DNA of 60,983 nucleotides. Source: Oceanicola granulosus HTCC2516. Lineage in GTDB: Bacteria > Pseudomonadota > Alphaproteobacteria > Rhodobacterales > Rhodobacteraceae. The stretch covers positions 2,501 to 63,483 of the forward strand of contig NZ_CH724107.1 in NCBI RefSeq assembly GCF_000153305.1, in the 5' to 3' direction. Shown piece after piece: positions 9,599 through 18,706 of the stretch. Position 1 is the stretch's first letter. Each line of letters starts with the position of its first letter. The notes beneath the pieces are model-generated. The model was not told where the DNA came from, searched no databases, and was given only the letters and a program-made list of their open reading frames with translations. The position numbers and the translations under genes were made by a program.

Positions 9599-12500
9599 TG
9601 GCGGCGTCTCCGTCCGTGTTGGTCAGCCGGATCGCGCAGCGCAGGCCGTCGTCGCTGTAGGTGGTGCTGAGGTCGCCGCCGAGCTGACGCAGGATCGCGC
9701 CCTCGATGACCGAGATGCCGAAGCCGGGCCGCTCCGGGCGCTCCACGGGGCCCACGCCGCTCTCGGACCAGTCGATCTCGAGCACCGCGTCGCCCTTCCG
9801 CCACACCACCTCGAGCCGTCCGGCGGGCCGCGCCAGGGCACCGAAGCGGGCGGCGTTGGTGGTCAATTCGTGGACCGCGAGCGACAGGGTCTGAGCAGAG
9901 CGGTTGGAGAGGGTGACGTCGGGCCCCTCGAGCGCGACGGCGCCGGGCGCGCCCGACGCATAGGCCTCGATCTGCTCGGACAGCAGCGTGCGCAAGTCCA
10001 TCCCCCTCCAGTTGGTGGCCGCAAGCTTGACGTGCGTCCGCGACAGTGAATCGATCCGTTCCATGAAAACGCGACGGAACTCGTCAAAGTTCCTCGCGTG
10101 GCGTCCCGTCATCCGGGCGATGGTGCCGACCAGCGCGAGCACGTTCTTGACGCGGTGATCGAGCTCGGCCGACATCACCCGGTTCTGCTCCTCCCAGGCC
10201 TTGCGCTCGCTGATGTCGAGGGCGGCGAGGAAGTAGCCGTGGGTGGGCTGGCCCGCCACGCGGGGGACGCAGTAGAGCAGGTAGGTGCGCCGCTCGCCGT
10301 GGGGCAGGGCGACGGCGATTTCGGCGGAGGCGGGCTCGCCGGAGTCGGAGCGGGCGAGCTCGGCCGCGGCGGCGCCGGCTTCGGCACCGAGGATGCGGCT
10401 CACGGGCTCCGAGAGCACCTCGTCGGGGGTGAAGCCCAGTTCTCCGAAGGTGTTGTTGAACAGCTCGAAGCGCATCCCGCCGTCGACGATCCCGATCAGG
10501 ATCGGCAGCCCGTCGATCAGCGCCTGCAGCTCTTCGCGCTCGCCCTCGCGGAGCCGCTGGGTCTCGGCCTGGTGGATCGCGAGCCACAGCACCCCGGCGA
10601 CGGCGGTGAGGAAATGGACGTCCTCCTCGCTCGGCGCGCCGGTGATGCGCCACCAGGCGTGAAGCACGCCCCACGGCTCGACCACGGGACCGATAGGCAG
10701 GCAGATGCCGGCGCGGCCGGTGGCGTCGGCGAGCTTGGTGGAGGGGGAGAAGCGGGTGTCGGCGGTGGCGTCGGCGGTGCTGAGCGCGTTGGCGTGGCGG
10801 AAGGCGAAGCCGAGCTCGTTGCGAACGTCGTCCCACGTGGCGGTGTTGCCGGCGAGGCCGCGCGCCCAGCCGTGCCCGGCCAGCAGCTTGAAGGTGGCGT
10901 CGTCGGCGTCGTAGCGCTCGATCCCGACGAGGTCGGCGCCGAGGCCACGCGCGACCTCGCGCGCCGCCCGCTCGAACAGCGCCGGCACGTCGCCCGACCC
11001 GAGCGCCTGGGTACCCAGTTCGGCGATGATCGCCTGCCGGTCGACCTGCCGCTGCAGGTTGCGGGTGGCGCGGCGCAGGCGGGTGACGTCGGCATAGGTC
11101 ACCACCGCGCCCTCGATGCGGTCGTCGGCGGTGCGGAACGGCGAGATGCGGCGCAGGTAGGCGACGCCGTCCCCGTCGATCTCGGCCTCGCGGGTCTCGA
11201 GATCGGCGAGCACCCGGCCGAGGTCGTCGAGCAGCGTCGGGTCGTCCACCTTCAGCGACAGCTCGGCCAGCGGACGGCCGATGTCGGCGTCGCGCACCGC
11301 GAGCAGATTGCGGGTCTGGGCCGAGAAGCGGCGGATGGCGAGGTCGGTGTCGAGGAACAGCGTGGCGACGTCGGTGGAGCTGATGAGGTTGGCGAGGTCG
11401 TCGTTCGTCGCCTCGAGCTGGGCGATCTTGTCCTCGAGCTCGGCGTTGATCGTGGTGAGCTCCTGGTTGAGCGATTGCAGCTCCTCGCGCGAGGTCTCGA
11501 GCTCCTCGTTGGAGCTCTGCAGCTCCTCGTTGGCGCTCATCACCTCCTCGTTGGCCGCCTGCAGCTCCTCGTGCGAGGTCTCGCCCTTCTCGATGACGGT
11601 GTGCAGCTCCTGGCGCAGGGCCATCACCTCGGCCTGGTAGTTGGCGACCAGCGCGGTGGCGTCGCCGCTGGGGCGCACGGTGCCCTCGCTTTCGCCGACG
11701 GCGGGCGGGGCGGGGGCGTCGGGGCGCAGGAAGTAGAGCAGGTAGTTGCGCCGGCCGCGGGCCTGGATCGGCTCGACGAGAAGGGTCAGTGCCTGCTCTC
11801 CCTCGCGCACCGGGTTGACCGGCATCTCCGCGAGGCTCTCCTCGCGCCGCGCGGTGTGCAGGGCGGTCCAGACCTGCGCGCGCAGCGGCTCGATCACCAT
11901 GTCGGGAAAGCTGCGGGTCATCGCGCCGGAGCGAAAGCCGAGGATGCCATCGAGGTCGCCGTGCAGGCCGAGCAGCTCGAAATCCTCGCCCAGGTGCACC
12001 GTCGGCGGCGCGAAGCGGCCGAGCATGGCCTGCACGGCGGAATCGGCCCCGAAATGCGTCGCGGGGCGGCCCGGCTCGGCCTCGCGCACGGTCGGGCGGC
12101 GCGGGGTCGGCGCGCGGCGGCGGCCGCCCGAGCGGCGGCGGTAGATGCGGTGGCGCGGCGACAGGGCGACGAAGTGGTCCTCCGCGCGGTCGGCGCTCTC
12201 GGACAGGCCGAGGACGAGCACCCCCTCGGGGCGCAGCGCGAAGTGGAACGTCTCGATCAGCCGGTTCTGCGCCGAAGGCTCGAGGTAGATCATCAGGTTG
12301 CGGCAGCTGACGATGTCGAGCGACGAGAACGGCGGATCGGTGACGGCGTTCTGCACCGCGAAGACCAGCCGGCCGCGCAGCTCCGCCGTCACCCGCACCT
12401 CGTCGCCCACGTCCGCGAACCACCGCGCCCGCCGCTCCGCGTCGATGTCCTCGACGCTGGCGCGCGGGTAGCGGCCCAGGCGGGCGGTCTCGATCGCGAT

Positions 12501-13550
12501 CGGGTTCACGTCGGTGCCGAAGACCTGGACCTCGATCGACTTCCCGCTCGCCTCCACCGCCTCGGTCAGCGCGATGGCGAGGCTGTAGGCCTCCTCGCCG
12601 CTGGCGCATCCCGCGACCCACGCGCGCAGCGCCTCGCCGGGCTGGAGCCGCTCGACGACGGGCGCGATGGCGACGCGGGCGATCTCGTCCCAGGTGTCGC
12701 GGTCGCGGAAGAAGCGGGTGACGCCGATGAGCATGTCGCGCACCAGCTCGTCGAGCTCGCCGCGCTCGCGCTCGACGGTGTCGATGTAGCCGGCGACGCT
12801 CTCCTGCCGGGCGATCGCCATGCGGCGGCGGATGCGGCGGGTCAGGGTGCCGGGCTTGTAGTCGCGGAAGTCGTAGCCCGTCTCGCGCAGCATCAGCTCG
12901 AGCAGCCGGGCAAGGTCCTGCGGGTCGATCTCCTCCTCGGGCGCCGTCTCCTCCTCCGCGCGCGGCGGCGCAGCGGGCGGGCCGCGCAGACGGGCGGCGA
13001 GTTCCGTGACGGCGCCGCTGAAGTCGACGCGCCCTGTGGAGAGCGCGGCGCGGGGCATCCCGTCGAACTCCGCCTCCTCGGGCGACTGCGCCAGCACCAG
13101 CCCGCCGGCGTCGGCGATCTCGACGAGCCCGCGGCTGCCGTCCGTGCCCGTCCCCGACAGCACCACCCCCACGCTGCGCGCGCCGTACTGGGCGGCGAGC
13201 GAGCGGAGCATCGAGTCGATGGGCGCGCGCCCGATGGCCTCGCCGCTGCGCTCCGAGATCCGGATGCGCCCGTTGGCGACGGTCATCTCCATGCCCGGCG
13301 GCGCGGTGTAGACGGCGTCGGGGCGGATCTCGTCGCCGTCGGTCGCCTCGCGCACGCTGAGGTCGCAGCGCCGCGCGATCAACTCGTGCATGATGCTCGG
13401 ATGGCTCGGGTCGAGGTGCTGCACCACCAGCACCGCCGCGCCCAGCCGCTCGCCCAGCGCGCCGAACAGCCGCTGCAGCGCGTCGAGCCCGCCCGCCGAG
13501 GCGCCGATGCCGATGACGGGGTAATCCCGGCTGGGGTCAGTCGGTGTCAT
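9588..13550 (-). CDS. CheB-CheR fusion with PAS/GAF domains and C-terminal HWE histidine kinase
   Basis: 1320 aa. Domains in order: CheB-type methylesterase (about 10-190; GASAGG serine site, QHLDPSHPS, LSGTGTDG aspartate); CheR-type methyltransferase (about 210-470; [15 protein letters not shown] binds SAM); PAS-like region (about 500-620); coiled coil of EEL-x4 heptads (about 640-720); PAS (about 730-840); GAF (about 860-1010); PAS (about 1020-1120); and an HWE/HisKA_2 kinase. In the kinase, LDHRVKNVLALV holds the phospho-histidine (about 1130), VHELTTNAARFGAL is the N box with the typical histidine, and IDWSESG the W-x-E motif. There is no receiver domain in front of CheB, so this is not chemotactic CheB. 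The ATG at 13550 follows AAGGAA and overlaps the preceding gene by 14 bp. Confidence 0.9.
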   Translation of the reverse strand: MTPTDPSRDYPVIGIGASAGGLDALQRLFGALGERLGAAVLVVQHLDPSHPSIMHELIARRCDLSVREATDGDEIRPDAVYTAPPGMEMTVANGRIRISERSGEAIGRAPIDSMLRSLAAQYGARSVGVVLSGTGTDGSRGLVEIADAGGLVLAQSPEEAEFDGMPRAALSTGRVDFSGAVTELAARLRGPPAAPPRAEEETAPEEEIDPQDLARLLELMLRETGYDFRDYKPGTLTRRIRRRMAIARQESVAGYIDTVERERGELDELVRDMLIGVTRFFRDRDTWDEIARVAIAPVVERLQPGEALRAWVAGCASGEEAYSLAIALTEAVEASGKSIEVQVFGTDVNPIAIETARLGRYPRASVEDIDAERRARWFADVGDEVRVTAELRGRLVFAVQNAVTDPPFSSLDIVSCRNLMIYLEPSAQNRLIETFHFALRPEGVLVLGLSESADRAEDHFVALSPRHRIYRRRSGGRRRAPTPRRPTVREAEPGRPATHFGADSAVQAMLGRFAPPTVHLGEDFELLGLHGDLDGILGFRSGAMTRSFPDMVIEPLRAQVWTALHTARREESLAEMPVNPVREGEQALTLLVEPIQARGRRNYLLYFLRPDAPAPPAVGESEGTVRPSGDATALVANYQAEVMALRQELHTVIEKGETSHEELQAANEEVMSANEELQSSNEELETSREELQSLNQELTTINAELEDKIAQLEATNDDLANLISSTDVATLFLDTDLAIRRFSAQTRNLLAVRDADIGRPLAELSLKVDDPTLLDDLGRVLADLETREAEIDGDGVAYLRRISPFRTADDRIEGAVVTYADVTRLRRATRNLQRQVDRQAIIAELGTQALGSGDVPALFERAAREVARGLGADLVGIERYDADDATFKLLAGHGWARGLAGNTATWDDVRNELGFAFRHANALSTADATADTRFSPSTKLADATGRAGICLPIGPVVEPWGVLHAWWRITGAPSEEDVHFLTAVAGVLWLAIHQAETQRLREGEREELQALIDGLPILIGIVDGGMRFELFNNTFGELGFTPDEVLSEPVSRILGAEAGAAAAELARSDSGEPASAEIAVALPHGERRTYLLYCVPRVAGQPTHGYFLAALDISERKAWEEQNRVMSAELDHRVKNVLALVGTIARMTGRHARNFDEFRRVFMERIDSLSRTHVKLAATNWRGMDLRTLLSEQIEAYASGAPGAVALEGPDVTLSNRSAQTLSLAVHELTTNAARFGALARPAGRLEVVWRKGDAVLEIDWSESGVGPVERPERPGFGISVIEGAILRQLGGDLSTTYSDDGLRCAIRLTNTDGDAANGG
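11455..11580 (-). repeat. 21-bp periodic repeat encoding the coiled coil of the HWE kinase
   Basis: Degenerate 21-bp units built on the plus-strand core gcagctcctcgtt, each encoding one heptad of the form EEL-x-x-x-N. They give a continuous signalling helix between the PAS-like domains. Copies are imperfect, so the repeat looks older than the one in the neighbouring paralogue. Confidence 0.8.
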
Positions 13551-16149
13551 GCCGTTCCTTCTTGCCCGCCTCACGGAGGTAGGGCCCGCTGAACAACATG
13601 GCCACCCCCCGCTTCGGTCCGGAGCCGAACGGGACAGCGCGCATGGTCATCTCGGCGCCCTGGAACGTGCCGCGCGCCTCGCGCACCTCGCCGCTGTCGA
13701 GCGCCGTCTGCGCCAGCTCGGCGGGATCCGCGAAGCCCGGCCGCACGCCGACGCTGGTGAGCGGCCGGCCGATATCGTGGCGCTCGAGCTGCAGCAGGCG
13801 GCCGCAGATCTCGGTGATCCGGGTCAGCCGGAGGTCGGCGTCGAGCACCAGCACGCCGATGTCGAGCATCTGGAAGACCAGCTCGGTGTCGCGGTTGAGG
13901 TCGGACAGCAGGTCGATCTTGCGCTCGTGCTCGGCGCTGACCGAGACCAGCTCCTCGTTGACCGCGTGCAGCTCCTCGTTCGAGCTCTGCAGCTCCTCGT
14001 TGGAGGCCTGCAGCTCCTCGTTCGACGCCTGCAGTTCCTCGTTCGACGCCTGCAGCTCCTCGCCCGACGCCTCGAGCCGCTCGGTGACGTATTGCAGGCT
14101 CTCCTCGGTGAGCCGCAGGTCGCGCTCCAGCTCGCGGATGCGCCGCGTCAGGACCTGCCGGTCCTCGTGGTCCGGATCCTCCCCTGCGGCGAGCCGCACC
14201 ACGCGCTCCGCCTCGCGGTCCTCGGCGTCGTCGAGCCGCTGCAGCGTGACCAGCATGAAGCGCTTGCCGTCGGCGCGCCCGCCCAGCGGCTCGATGCGCA
14301 CCAGCAGATCGTGCGGATCGCCGCCCACGTCGGGGATGCGCACCTCGCGCTCGTAAAGCCCGTCCTCGCCGTTGCGCAGCCGCTCGACGCCGACGTTGAT
14401 CGGGTAGTGCAGGGTCGGGTGGATGATCTCCTCGACGGTCCAGGCGGCGAGGTTGCTCATCGTGTCGACGTAGGCGCTCGCGGCCCCGAACCAGGTGAGC
14501 ACGGTGCCGTCGAGCGTGATCAGGATCGAGGAGGGGGCGAAGCGCTTCAGCAGCGCGTCGTAGCCGCGCAGCAGGCTGTCGCGGTCGCGGCGCGGCTCCT
14601 GGTCGTGGTCGACTTCCGCCAGCGGCGGGCGGGCGGCGCGGGGCCGGCCGGGTTCGTTGCCCCGGTGCCCGCCGAACGAGCCGTGGCCGCCGCGCCCGGC
14701 GAGCAGCGCGGTGTCGACGACGCGCCGGTCGGTCGACTTGCGGAACACCCGCCACTTGGCGTCGATGGCGGTGAAGTCCTCATTGTGATGGCCCACCGTC
14801 TCCGACGAGCCGAGGAACAGGAAGCCGTCCTTGCGCAGCCCGAACACGAACATCGACAGCACCCGCGCCTGCGCTTCCTCGTCGAAGTAGATCAGCAGGT
14901 TGCGGCAGGAGATCAGGTCGAGCCGCATGAAGGGCGGATCGCTCAGCACGTCGTGGACCGAGAAGATCACCTTCTGGCGCAGGGCCGGGTCGACGAGCAC
15001 GCCGTAGCGGTGCTCGATGAAGTAGCGCTGCCGCAGCGCCTCGGGCAGCTTGTGGATCGCGCGCGCCGGGTAGATCCCGGCGGCGGCGTGATCGACGGAC
15101 GGGCGGTGGACGTCGGTGGCGATGATGCGGAAGTTCGGCTCGCGGTTGGCGGCGCGCATCACCTCCGACAGCTCGATGGCGATGGTGTAGGCTTCCTCGC
15201 CGCTGGCGCAGGCCGGCACCCAGATCCGCAGCTCGGTGTCCGGGTCGGACTGGCTCACCAGCGTCACCAGCGCGTTGCGCGACAGCGACTGCATCGCATC
15301 CGGGTCGCGGAAGAACTCCGTCACCCCGATCAGCATGTCGTGGTAGAGTTCCTCGAGCGCCTCGCGGTCGTCGAGCAGCAGGTCGCGGTAGGCCTCGATC
15401 GTGTCCAGCCCGCGCAGGTTCTGGCGCCGCTCGATGCGGCGGATCACCGTGGGCGACTTGTAGGCCGAGAAGTCGATCCGGTGTTCGCGCTCGAGCAGGT
15501 GCAGGATCGCCTGCGTCGGGTCTTCGGGCATCCGCCGCAGCTGCGCGTCGGGCGAATCCTCGCGCTCGAGCAGCTCGGCGATGGCGCGGGGGATGTCACC
15601 GGCGTCGAGCACCCGGTCGACGGACCCGGAGGCGAGCACCGCGCGCGGCATCGAGGTGAACTTCGCCTCCGCCGGCGACTGCACCACCACCTTGCCGCCA
15701 GCCCGCTGCACCTCCACCGCGCCACGCGCCCCGTCGGCGCCCGAGCCCGACAGCACCACCGCCACCGAGCGCGCGCCGCCGCGCACGGCCATCGAGTAGA
15801 AGAACGCGTCGATGGGCAGGTGCGGCCGGCGGTCGGTGTCGTCGTAGCGGGTGAGGCGGAACGTGTCGCCGTCGAGCTCGGCGAGCGTGTTGGGCGGGTT
15901 GAGGAAGATCGTGTTGGGGGCGAGCTTGGCGCCCTCCTCGATATGGCGGATCTCGAGCGAGGACTTCCGCGCCAGCAGCTCGTCCATCATCGAGCGGTAA
16001 TCGGGCGACAGGTGCTGGAGCACCACGAAGCACCAGCCCGCGTCGGCCGGCGCGGCGCTGAAGAAGGCCTCGAGCGGGTCGAGGCCGCCGGCCGAGGCAC
16101 CGAGGGCGATGAGAGGAAGCCTGTCGTTTCGCTCGTCCGCGCTCGTCAT
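13537..16149 (-). CDS. CheB-CheR fusion protein with coiled coil and PAS domain, no kinase
   Basis: 870 aa, a paralogue of the next gene. CheB methylesterase (about 12-190; [27 protein letters not shown]) is followed by CheR methyltransferase (about 205-465; [28 protein letters not shown]), a PAS-like region (about 520-640), a heptad coiled coil with EELQASN repeated three times (about 665-730), and a PAS-like C-terminus (about 740-865). It lacks any kinase or receiver domain. Targets of the methylase and esterase are unknown. The ATG at 16149 follows gacgagg. It is first in a three-gene operon whose frames overlap at each junction, so it may be a signalling partner of the HWE kinase. Confidence 0.88.
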   Translation of the reverse strand: MTSADERNDRLPLIALGASAGGLDPLEAFFSAAPADAGWCFVVLQHLSPDYRSMMDELLARKSSLEIRHIEEGAKLAPNTIFLNPPNTLAELDGDTFRLTRYDDTDRRPHLPIDAFFYSMAVRGGARSVAVVLSGSGADGARGAVEVQRAGGKVVVQSPAEAKFTSMPRAVLASGSVDRVLDAGDIPRAIAELLEREDSPDAQLRRMPEDPTQAILHLLEREHRIDFSAYKSPTVIRRIERRQNLRGLDTIEAYRDLLLDDREALEELYHDMLIGVTEFFRDPDAMQSLSRNALVTLVSQSDPDTELRIWVPACASGEEAYTIAIELSEVMRAANREPNFRIIATDVHRPSVDHAAAGIYPARAIHKLPEALRQRYFIEHRYGVLVDPALRQKVIFSVHDVLSDPPFMRLDLISCRNLLIYFDEEAQARVLSMFVFGLRKDGFLFLGSSETVGHHNEDFTAIDAKWRVFRKSTDRRVVDTALLAGRGGHGSFGGHRGNEPGRPRAARPPLAEVDHDQEPRRDRDSLLRGYDALLKRFAPSSILITLDGTVLTWFGAASAYVDTMSNLAAWTVEEIIHPTLHYPINVGVERLRNGEDGLYEREVRIPDVGGDPHDLLVRIEPLGGRADGKRFMLVTLQRLDDAEDREAERVVRLAAGEDPDHEDRQVLTRRIRELERDLRLTEESLQYVTERLEASGEELQASNEELQASNEELQASNEELQSSNEELHAVNEELVSVSAEHERKIDLLSDLNRDTELVFQMLDIGVLVLDADLRLTRITEICGRLLQLERHDIGRPLTSVGVRPGFADPAELAQTALDSGEVREARGTFQGAEMTMRAVPFGSGPKRGVAMLFSGPYLREAGKKERHDTD
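13950..14070 (-). repeat. 21-bp tandem repeat encoding EELQASN heptads
   Basis: About five units of 21 bp, with the plus-strand core gcctgcagctcctcgttcga. Three consecutive units are nearly identical, each encoding EELQASN, flanked by EELQSSN and EELHAVN. Near identity at DNA level suggests recent unit duplication, so the coiled coil length may vary between strains in steps of seven residues. Confidence 0.85.
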
Positions 16150-16249
16150 CGCCTCGTCCCCATCGTCAATGAACACTTTCCCCTTTTGCCGGGTCCGCAA
16201 CCTGTGCGAAAGGCAAAGTTCGGGCTCGGCCCGCTTTCGGAGGTTCACG

Positions 16250-16612
16250 ATGGCGCGGATTCTCATCGCCGACGACGACCCGAGCTATCACCAGGCGTTC
16301 TACGCCGCCGTCGAGGTGCTCGGCCACGAGGCCGTCGGCGTCGCCTCCAGCGACAAGGTGGTGCCGGCGCTCAAGGAGCAGCGCTTCGACATCCTGTTCC
16401 TCGACGTGCTGATGCCCGGGGGCGGGGCGATCAGCACCATCCACGCCGTGCGCGCCGTCGACGCCGACCTGCCCATCGTCATCATCACCGGCAACGCCGC
16501 CGTGTTCGACTCGCCCATCGTCTCGGAGGGGCTGAGGATGGCGCAGGCGCGGGTGCCCAAGACGGCCGGGCTCGACGATCTGCGCCGGGTGATCGACGAC
16601 CTCCTCGCCTGA
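16250..16612 (+). CDS. single-domain response regulator (receiver)
   Basis: 120 aa, one receiver domain. Acidic residues ADDD (7-10), phospho-acceptor D52 (ILFLDVLMPGGG), T80 (IVIITGN) and K104 are present, so it should be phosphorylated. There is no output domain. It is transcribed divergently from the CheB-CheR operon across a 100-nt shared region. The ATG at 16250 follows cggagg; the open frame reaches further upstream into the paralogue's antisense. It has less of the FAT-GUY pattern than the receiver at 9197. A role as shuttle or phosphate sink for the neighbouring kinase is inference. Confidence 0.86.
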   Translation: MARILIADDDPSYHQAFYAAVEVLGHEAVGVASSDKVVPALKEQRFDILFLDVLMPGGGAISTIHAVRAVDADLPIVIITGNAAVFDSPIVSEGLRMAQARVPKTAGLDDLRRVIDDLLA

Positions 16613-16628
16613 GACCGCGTCCGCTTCG

Positions 16629-16653
16629 GGAACGCCACGACCGCGGACGGGTT
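16629..16653 (+). promoter_or_regulatory. putative EcfG-type promoter (GGAAC-N17-GTT) before the disulfide oxidoreductase gene
   Basis: GGAAC at 16629-16633 and GTT at 16651-16653 with a 17-nt spacer; the base before GTT is G where the consensus prefers C. It ends 29 nt before the start codon at 16683. It matches the -35/-10 pattern of the general stress sigma factor EcfG, one position weaker than the promoters at 19364 and 20024. Confidence 0.5.
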
Positions 16654-16682
16654 TAGGTTGCGCTGCAACCGAGGGGGCCGAG

Positions 16683-18083
16683 ATGATCACACTGACCTGC
16701 GACGTCGCCGTGATCGGGGCGGGAACGGCGGGCATCGCCGCCGAGAGCCGCGCCCGGGCCGCCGGCGTCCGCACCATGCTGATCGACCCCGCCTTCGAGG
16801 GCACCCTCTGCGCCAACGTCGGCTGCATGCCTTCCAAGCTGCTCATCGCCGCCGCCGAGGCCGCCCACGCCGTGCGCGGCGCGCATGCCTTCGGAGTCGC
16901 GGCGACCGGGGAGGTCGACGGCGTCGCGGTGATGGCCCGGGTGCGCGCTTGGCGCGACCGCTTCGCGCAGGGGGTGCGCGACAACCTCGACGAACTGCCC
17001 GAGGGCGTGAGGGTGCGCGGACGGGCGCGCTTCGTCGGCGAGACGGTGCTCGCGCTCGAGGACGGCACCCGCATCGAGGCGGGCTCGGTGGTCATCGCCA
17101 CGGGCTCCGAGCCGATGATCCCCGACAGCTTCGACATGGTCCGCGACCTCGTCCTCACCAACCGTACCGTGTTCGAGCTCGAGGACTTGCCCGAGAGCCT
17201 CGGCGTCATCGGCGCCGGGCCGGTCGGCGTCGAGCTGGCGCAGGCGATGGCGCGGCTCGGGGTGGCGGTGACGCTGTTCGACGGCGGCACCTCCATCGGC
17301 GGACTTCCCGACGAGACGAGCGCGGTGCTCCACGACATCCTCTCCGAGGAGTTCACCCTCCATCTCGGCACCAGGCCCGAGGTCAGCCGCGCCGGCGACA
17401 AGGTGCGCCTGTCCCACCCGGGCGGCAGCGTCGAGGTGGCGCGGGTGCTCGTCGCGGCGGGGCGGCCGCCGGCGCTCGACGGGCTCGACCTCGCCAAGGC
17501 CGGCCTCGCGCTCGACGACCACGGCACGCCGCTGTTCGACCCGGAGACGATGCGCTGCGGCGACTCGCAGGTGTTTCTCGTCGGCGACGCGAACGCCGAC
17601 CGCCCGGTGCTGCACGAAGCCTCCACCGAGGGCACCGTCGCCGGCTACAACGCCGCCTGCTGCCCCGAGACCAACGCCGCCCGCCGCCGGGTGCCGATGG
17701 CGGTCACGTTCACCAGCCCCGCCGCCGCGGTGGTCGGCAGGATCCCCGGCGAGGGCGACGACATCATCACCGGCCGCGTCGACTTCTCCGACCAGGGCCG
17801 CGCCAAGGTGATGCACCGGGCCCACGGCCTCTGCCGCATCCACGCCGAGCCCGGCACCTGCCGCCTGCTCGGCGCCGATCTCTGCGCCCCCGGCGGCGAG
17901 CACCTCGCGCACCTGCTGGCCTGGGCGATCCAGTGCGGGCTGACGGCGGCCGAGGTGCTGCAGCTGCCGTTCTACCACCCGACGCTCGAGGAGGGGCTGA
18001 AGACCGCGCTCAAGGATGTCACGCGCCTCGGCGAGGACGAGACGCCGTGGGATCGCGAACGGGTGCCCAGCCCCGGCACCTAG
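16683..18083 (+). CDS. pyridine nucleotide-disulfide oxidoreductase, dihydrolipoamide dehydrogenase-like
   Basis: 466 aa flavoenzyme. FAD site VIGAGTAGIAAE (10-21), redox-active disulfide C43-x4-C48 (TLCANVGCMPSK), NAD(P)H site VIGAGPVGVELA (about 179-190), second FAD contact VFLVGDANADRP, and a C-terminal dimer domain with HPTLEEGLKTAL carrying the usual His-Glu pair. All catalytic residues are present, so it should move electrons from NAD(P)H to a disulfide, quinone or metal. No pyruvate dehydrogenase genes are nearby, so it is probably not the housekeeping E3 subunit. The Cu/Zn superoxide dismutase follows after 61 nt, and an EcfG-like promoter precedes it. A stress or redox role is inferred. 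Confidence 0.85.
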   Translation: MITLTCDVAVIGAGTAGIAAESRARAAGVRTMLIDPAFEGTLCANVGCMPSKLLIAAAEAAHAVRGAHAFGVAATGEVDGVAVMARVRAWRDRFAQGVRDNLDELPEGVRVRGRARFVGETVLALEDGTRIEAGSVVIATGSEPMIPDSFDMVRDLVLTNRTVFELEDLPESLGVIGAGPVGVELAQAMARLGVAVTLFDGGTSIGGLPDETSAVLHDILSEEFTLHLGTRPEVSRAGDKVRLSHPGGSVEVARVLVAAGRPPALDGLDLAKAGLALDDHGTPLFDPETMRCGDSQVFLVGDANADRPVLHEASTEGTVAGYNAACCPETNAARRRVPMAVTFTSPAAAVVGRIPGEGDDIITGRVDFSDQGRAKVMHRAHGLCRIHAEPGTCRLLGADLCAPGGEHLAHLLAWAIQCGLTAAEVLQLPFYHPTLEEGLKTALKDVTRLGEDETPWDRERVPSPGT

Positions 18084-18144
18084 GCGGGAACCCCCGGTGG
18101 CGAGTCCGCCTTGTGGTGGCGGTAACCATTGGGAGGTTTCACCG

Positions 18145-18651
18145 ATGAAATCGTATCAACTCGCACTCGCCAGCCTCACCGCCTGCACCCTCGGCACCGC
18201 CGCCCTCGCCGACAGCGTGAGCGGCGAGGTCATGGACCGCGACGGCAACGCCGTCGGCACCGTCTCCGTCGAGGACACCGCCTCGGGCCGCGCGCTCGTG
18301 ACCCTCGATCTGAACGGCCTGCCGGAGGGGATGCACGCGGTCCACCTGCACGAGACCGGCGACTGCTCCGCCGACGACTTCTCGTCCGCCGGCGGCCACA
18401 TCGCCGGCGACAACGCGCACGGCGTGCTCGCGGAGGGCGGCCCGCATCCGGGCGACATGCCCAACCTCGAGATCGACGCCGACGGCACGGCCTGGGCGGA
18501 GGTCTTCCTCTCCGACCTCGACGTCGGCACGCACCTGACGGACGAGGACGGCGCGGCCTTCATCGTCCACGCGGGCACCGACGACTACGAGAGCCAGCCC
18601 TCGGGCGACGCGGGTGACCGGATCGCCTGCGCCGAGCTCGCGGCGCAGTAA
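18145..18651 (+). CDS. sodC: Cu/Zn superoxide dismutase, periplasmic
   Basis: 168 aa. It converts superoxide to oxygen and hydrogen peroxide in the periplasm. A signal peptide is evident (about 1-22, ending ALA-DS). Copper ligands are in MHAVHLHETGDC and the late histidine of FIVHAGTDDY. Zinc ligands lie in the AGGHIAGDNAHG...GPHPGDMPNL segment, and the C-terminal SQPSGDAGDRIACAEL is the family signature, with the cysteine pairing to the one in ETGDC. The ATG at 18145 follows gggagg. It may be read together with the disulfide oxidoreductase upstream. A GGAAC lies at about 18099, but no matching -10 element follows it. Confidence 0.93.
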   Translation: MKSYQLALASLTACTLGTAALADSVSGEVMDRDGNAVGTVSVEDTASGRALVTLDLNGLPEGMHAVHLHETGDCSADDFSSAGGHIAGDNAHGVLAEGGPHPGDMPNLEIDADGTAWAEVFLSDLDVGTHLTDEDGAAFIVHAGTDDYESQPSGDAGDRIACAELAAQ

Positions 18652-18653
18652 CG

Positions 18654-18683
18654 AAAAAGGCCCCGGCGGCGTGCCGGGGCCTT
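18654..18683. terminator. terminator between sodC and the BON-domain gene
   Basis: Perfect 11-bp stem aaggccccggc / gccggggcctt with a 5-nt loop, preceded by A5. It lies right after the sodC stop and 24 nt beyond the converging BON gene stop. The A run reads as a T run for the minus strand, so it should stop the BON gene transcript well and sodC at least partly. Confidence 0.82.
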
Positions 18684-18706
18684 CCTCGCTCAGGTTTCAT
18701 TGAGGG

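Noticed and set aside
10098-13592. Very long plus-strand open frame (over 1100 codons) opposite the HWE kinase gene
   Set aside because: It is a by-product of GC-rich third positions opposite a real gene; its translation is repetitive in G, A, R, V and H and shows no domain, while the minus strand encodes complete catalytic motifs.
16150-16249. EcfG promoter in the divergent region of the signalling operon
   Set aside because: I found only partial matches (CGAAC with GTT at one base short spacing on the minus strand); not strong enough to report as a feature.
18095-18130. Possible EcfG promoter before sodC
   Set aside because: GGAAC is present near 18099, but there is no CGTT or GTT at 16-17 nt, so only half of the signature exists.
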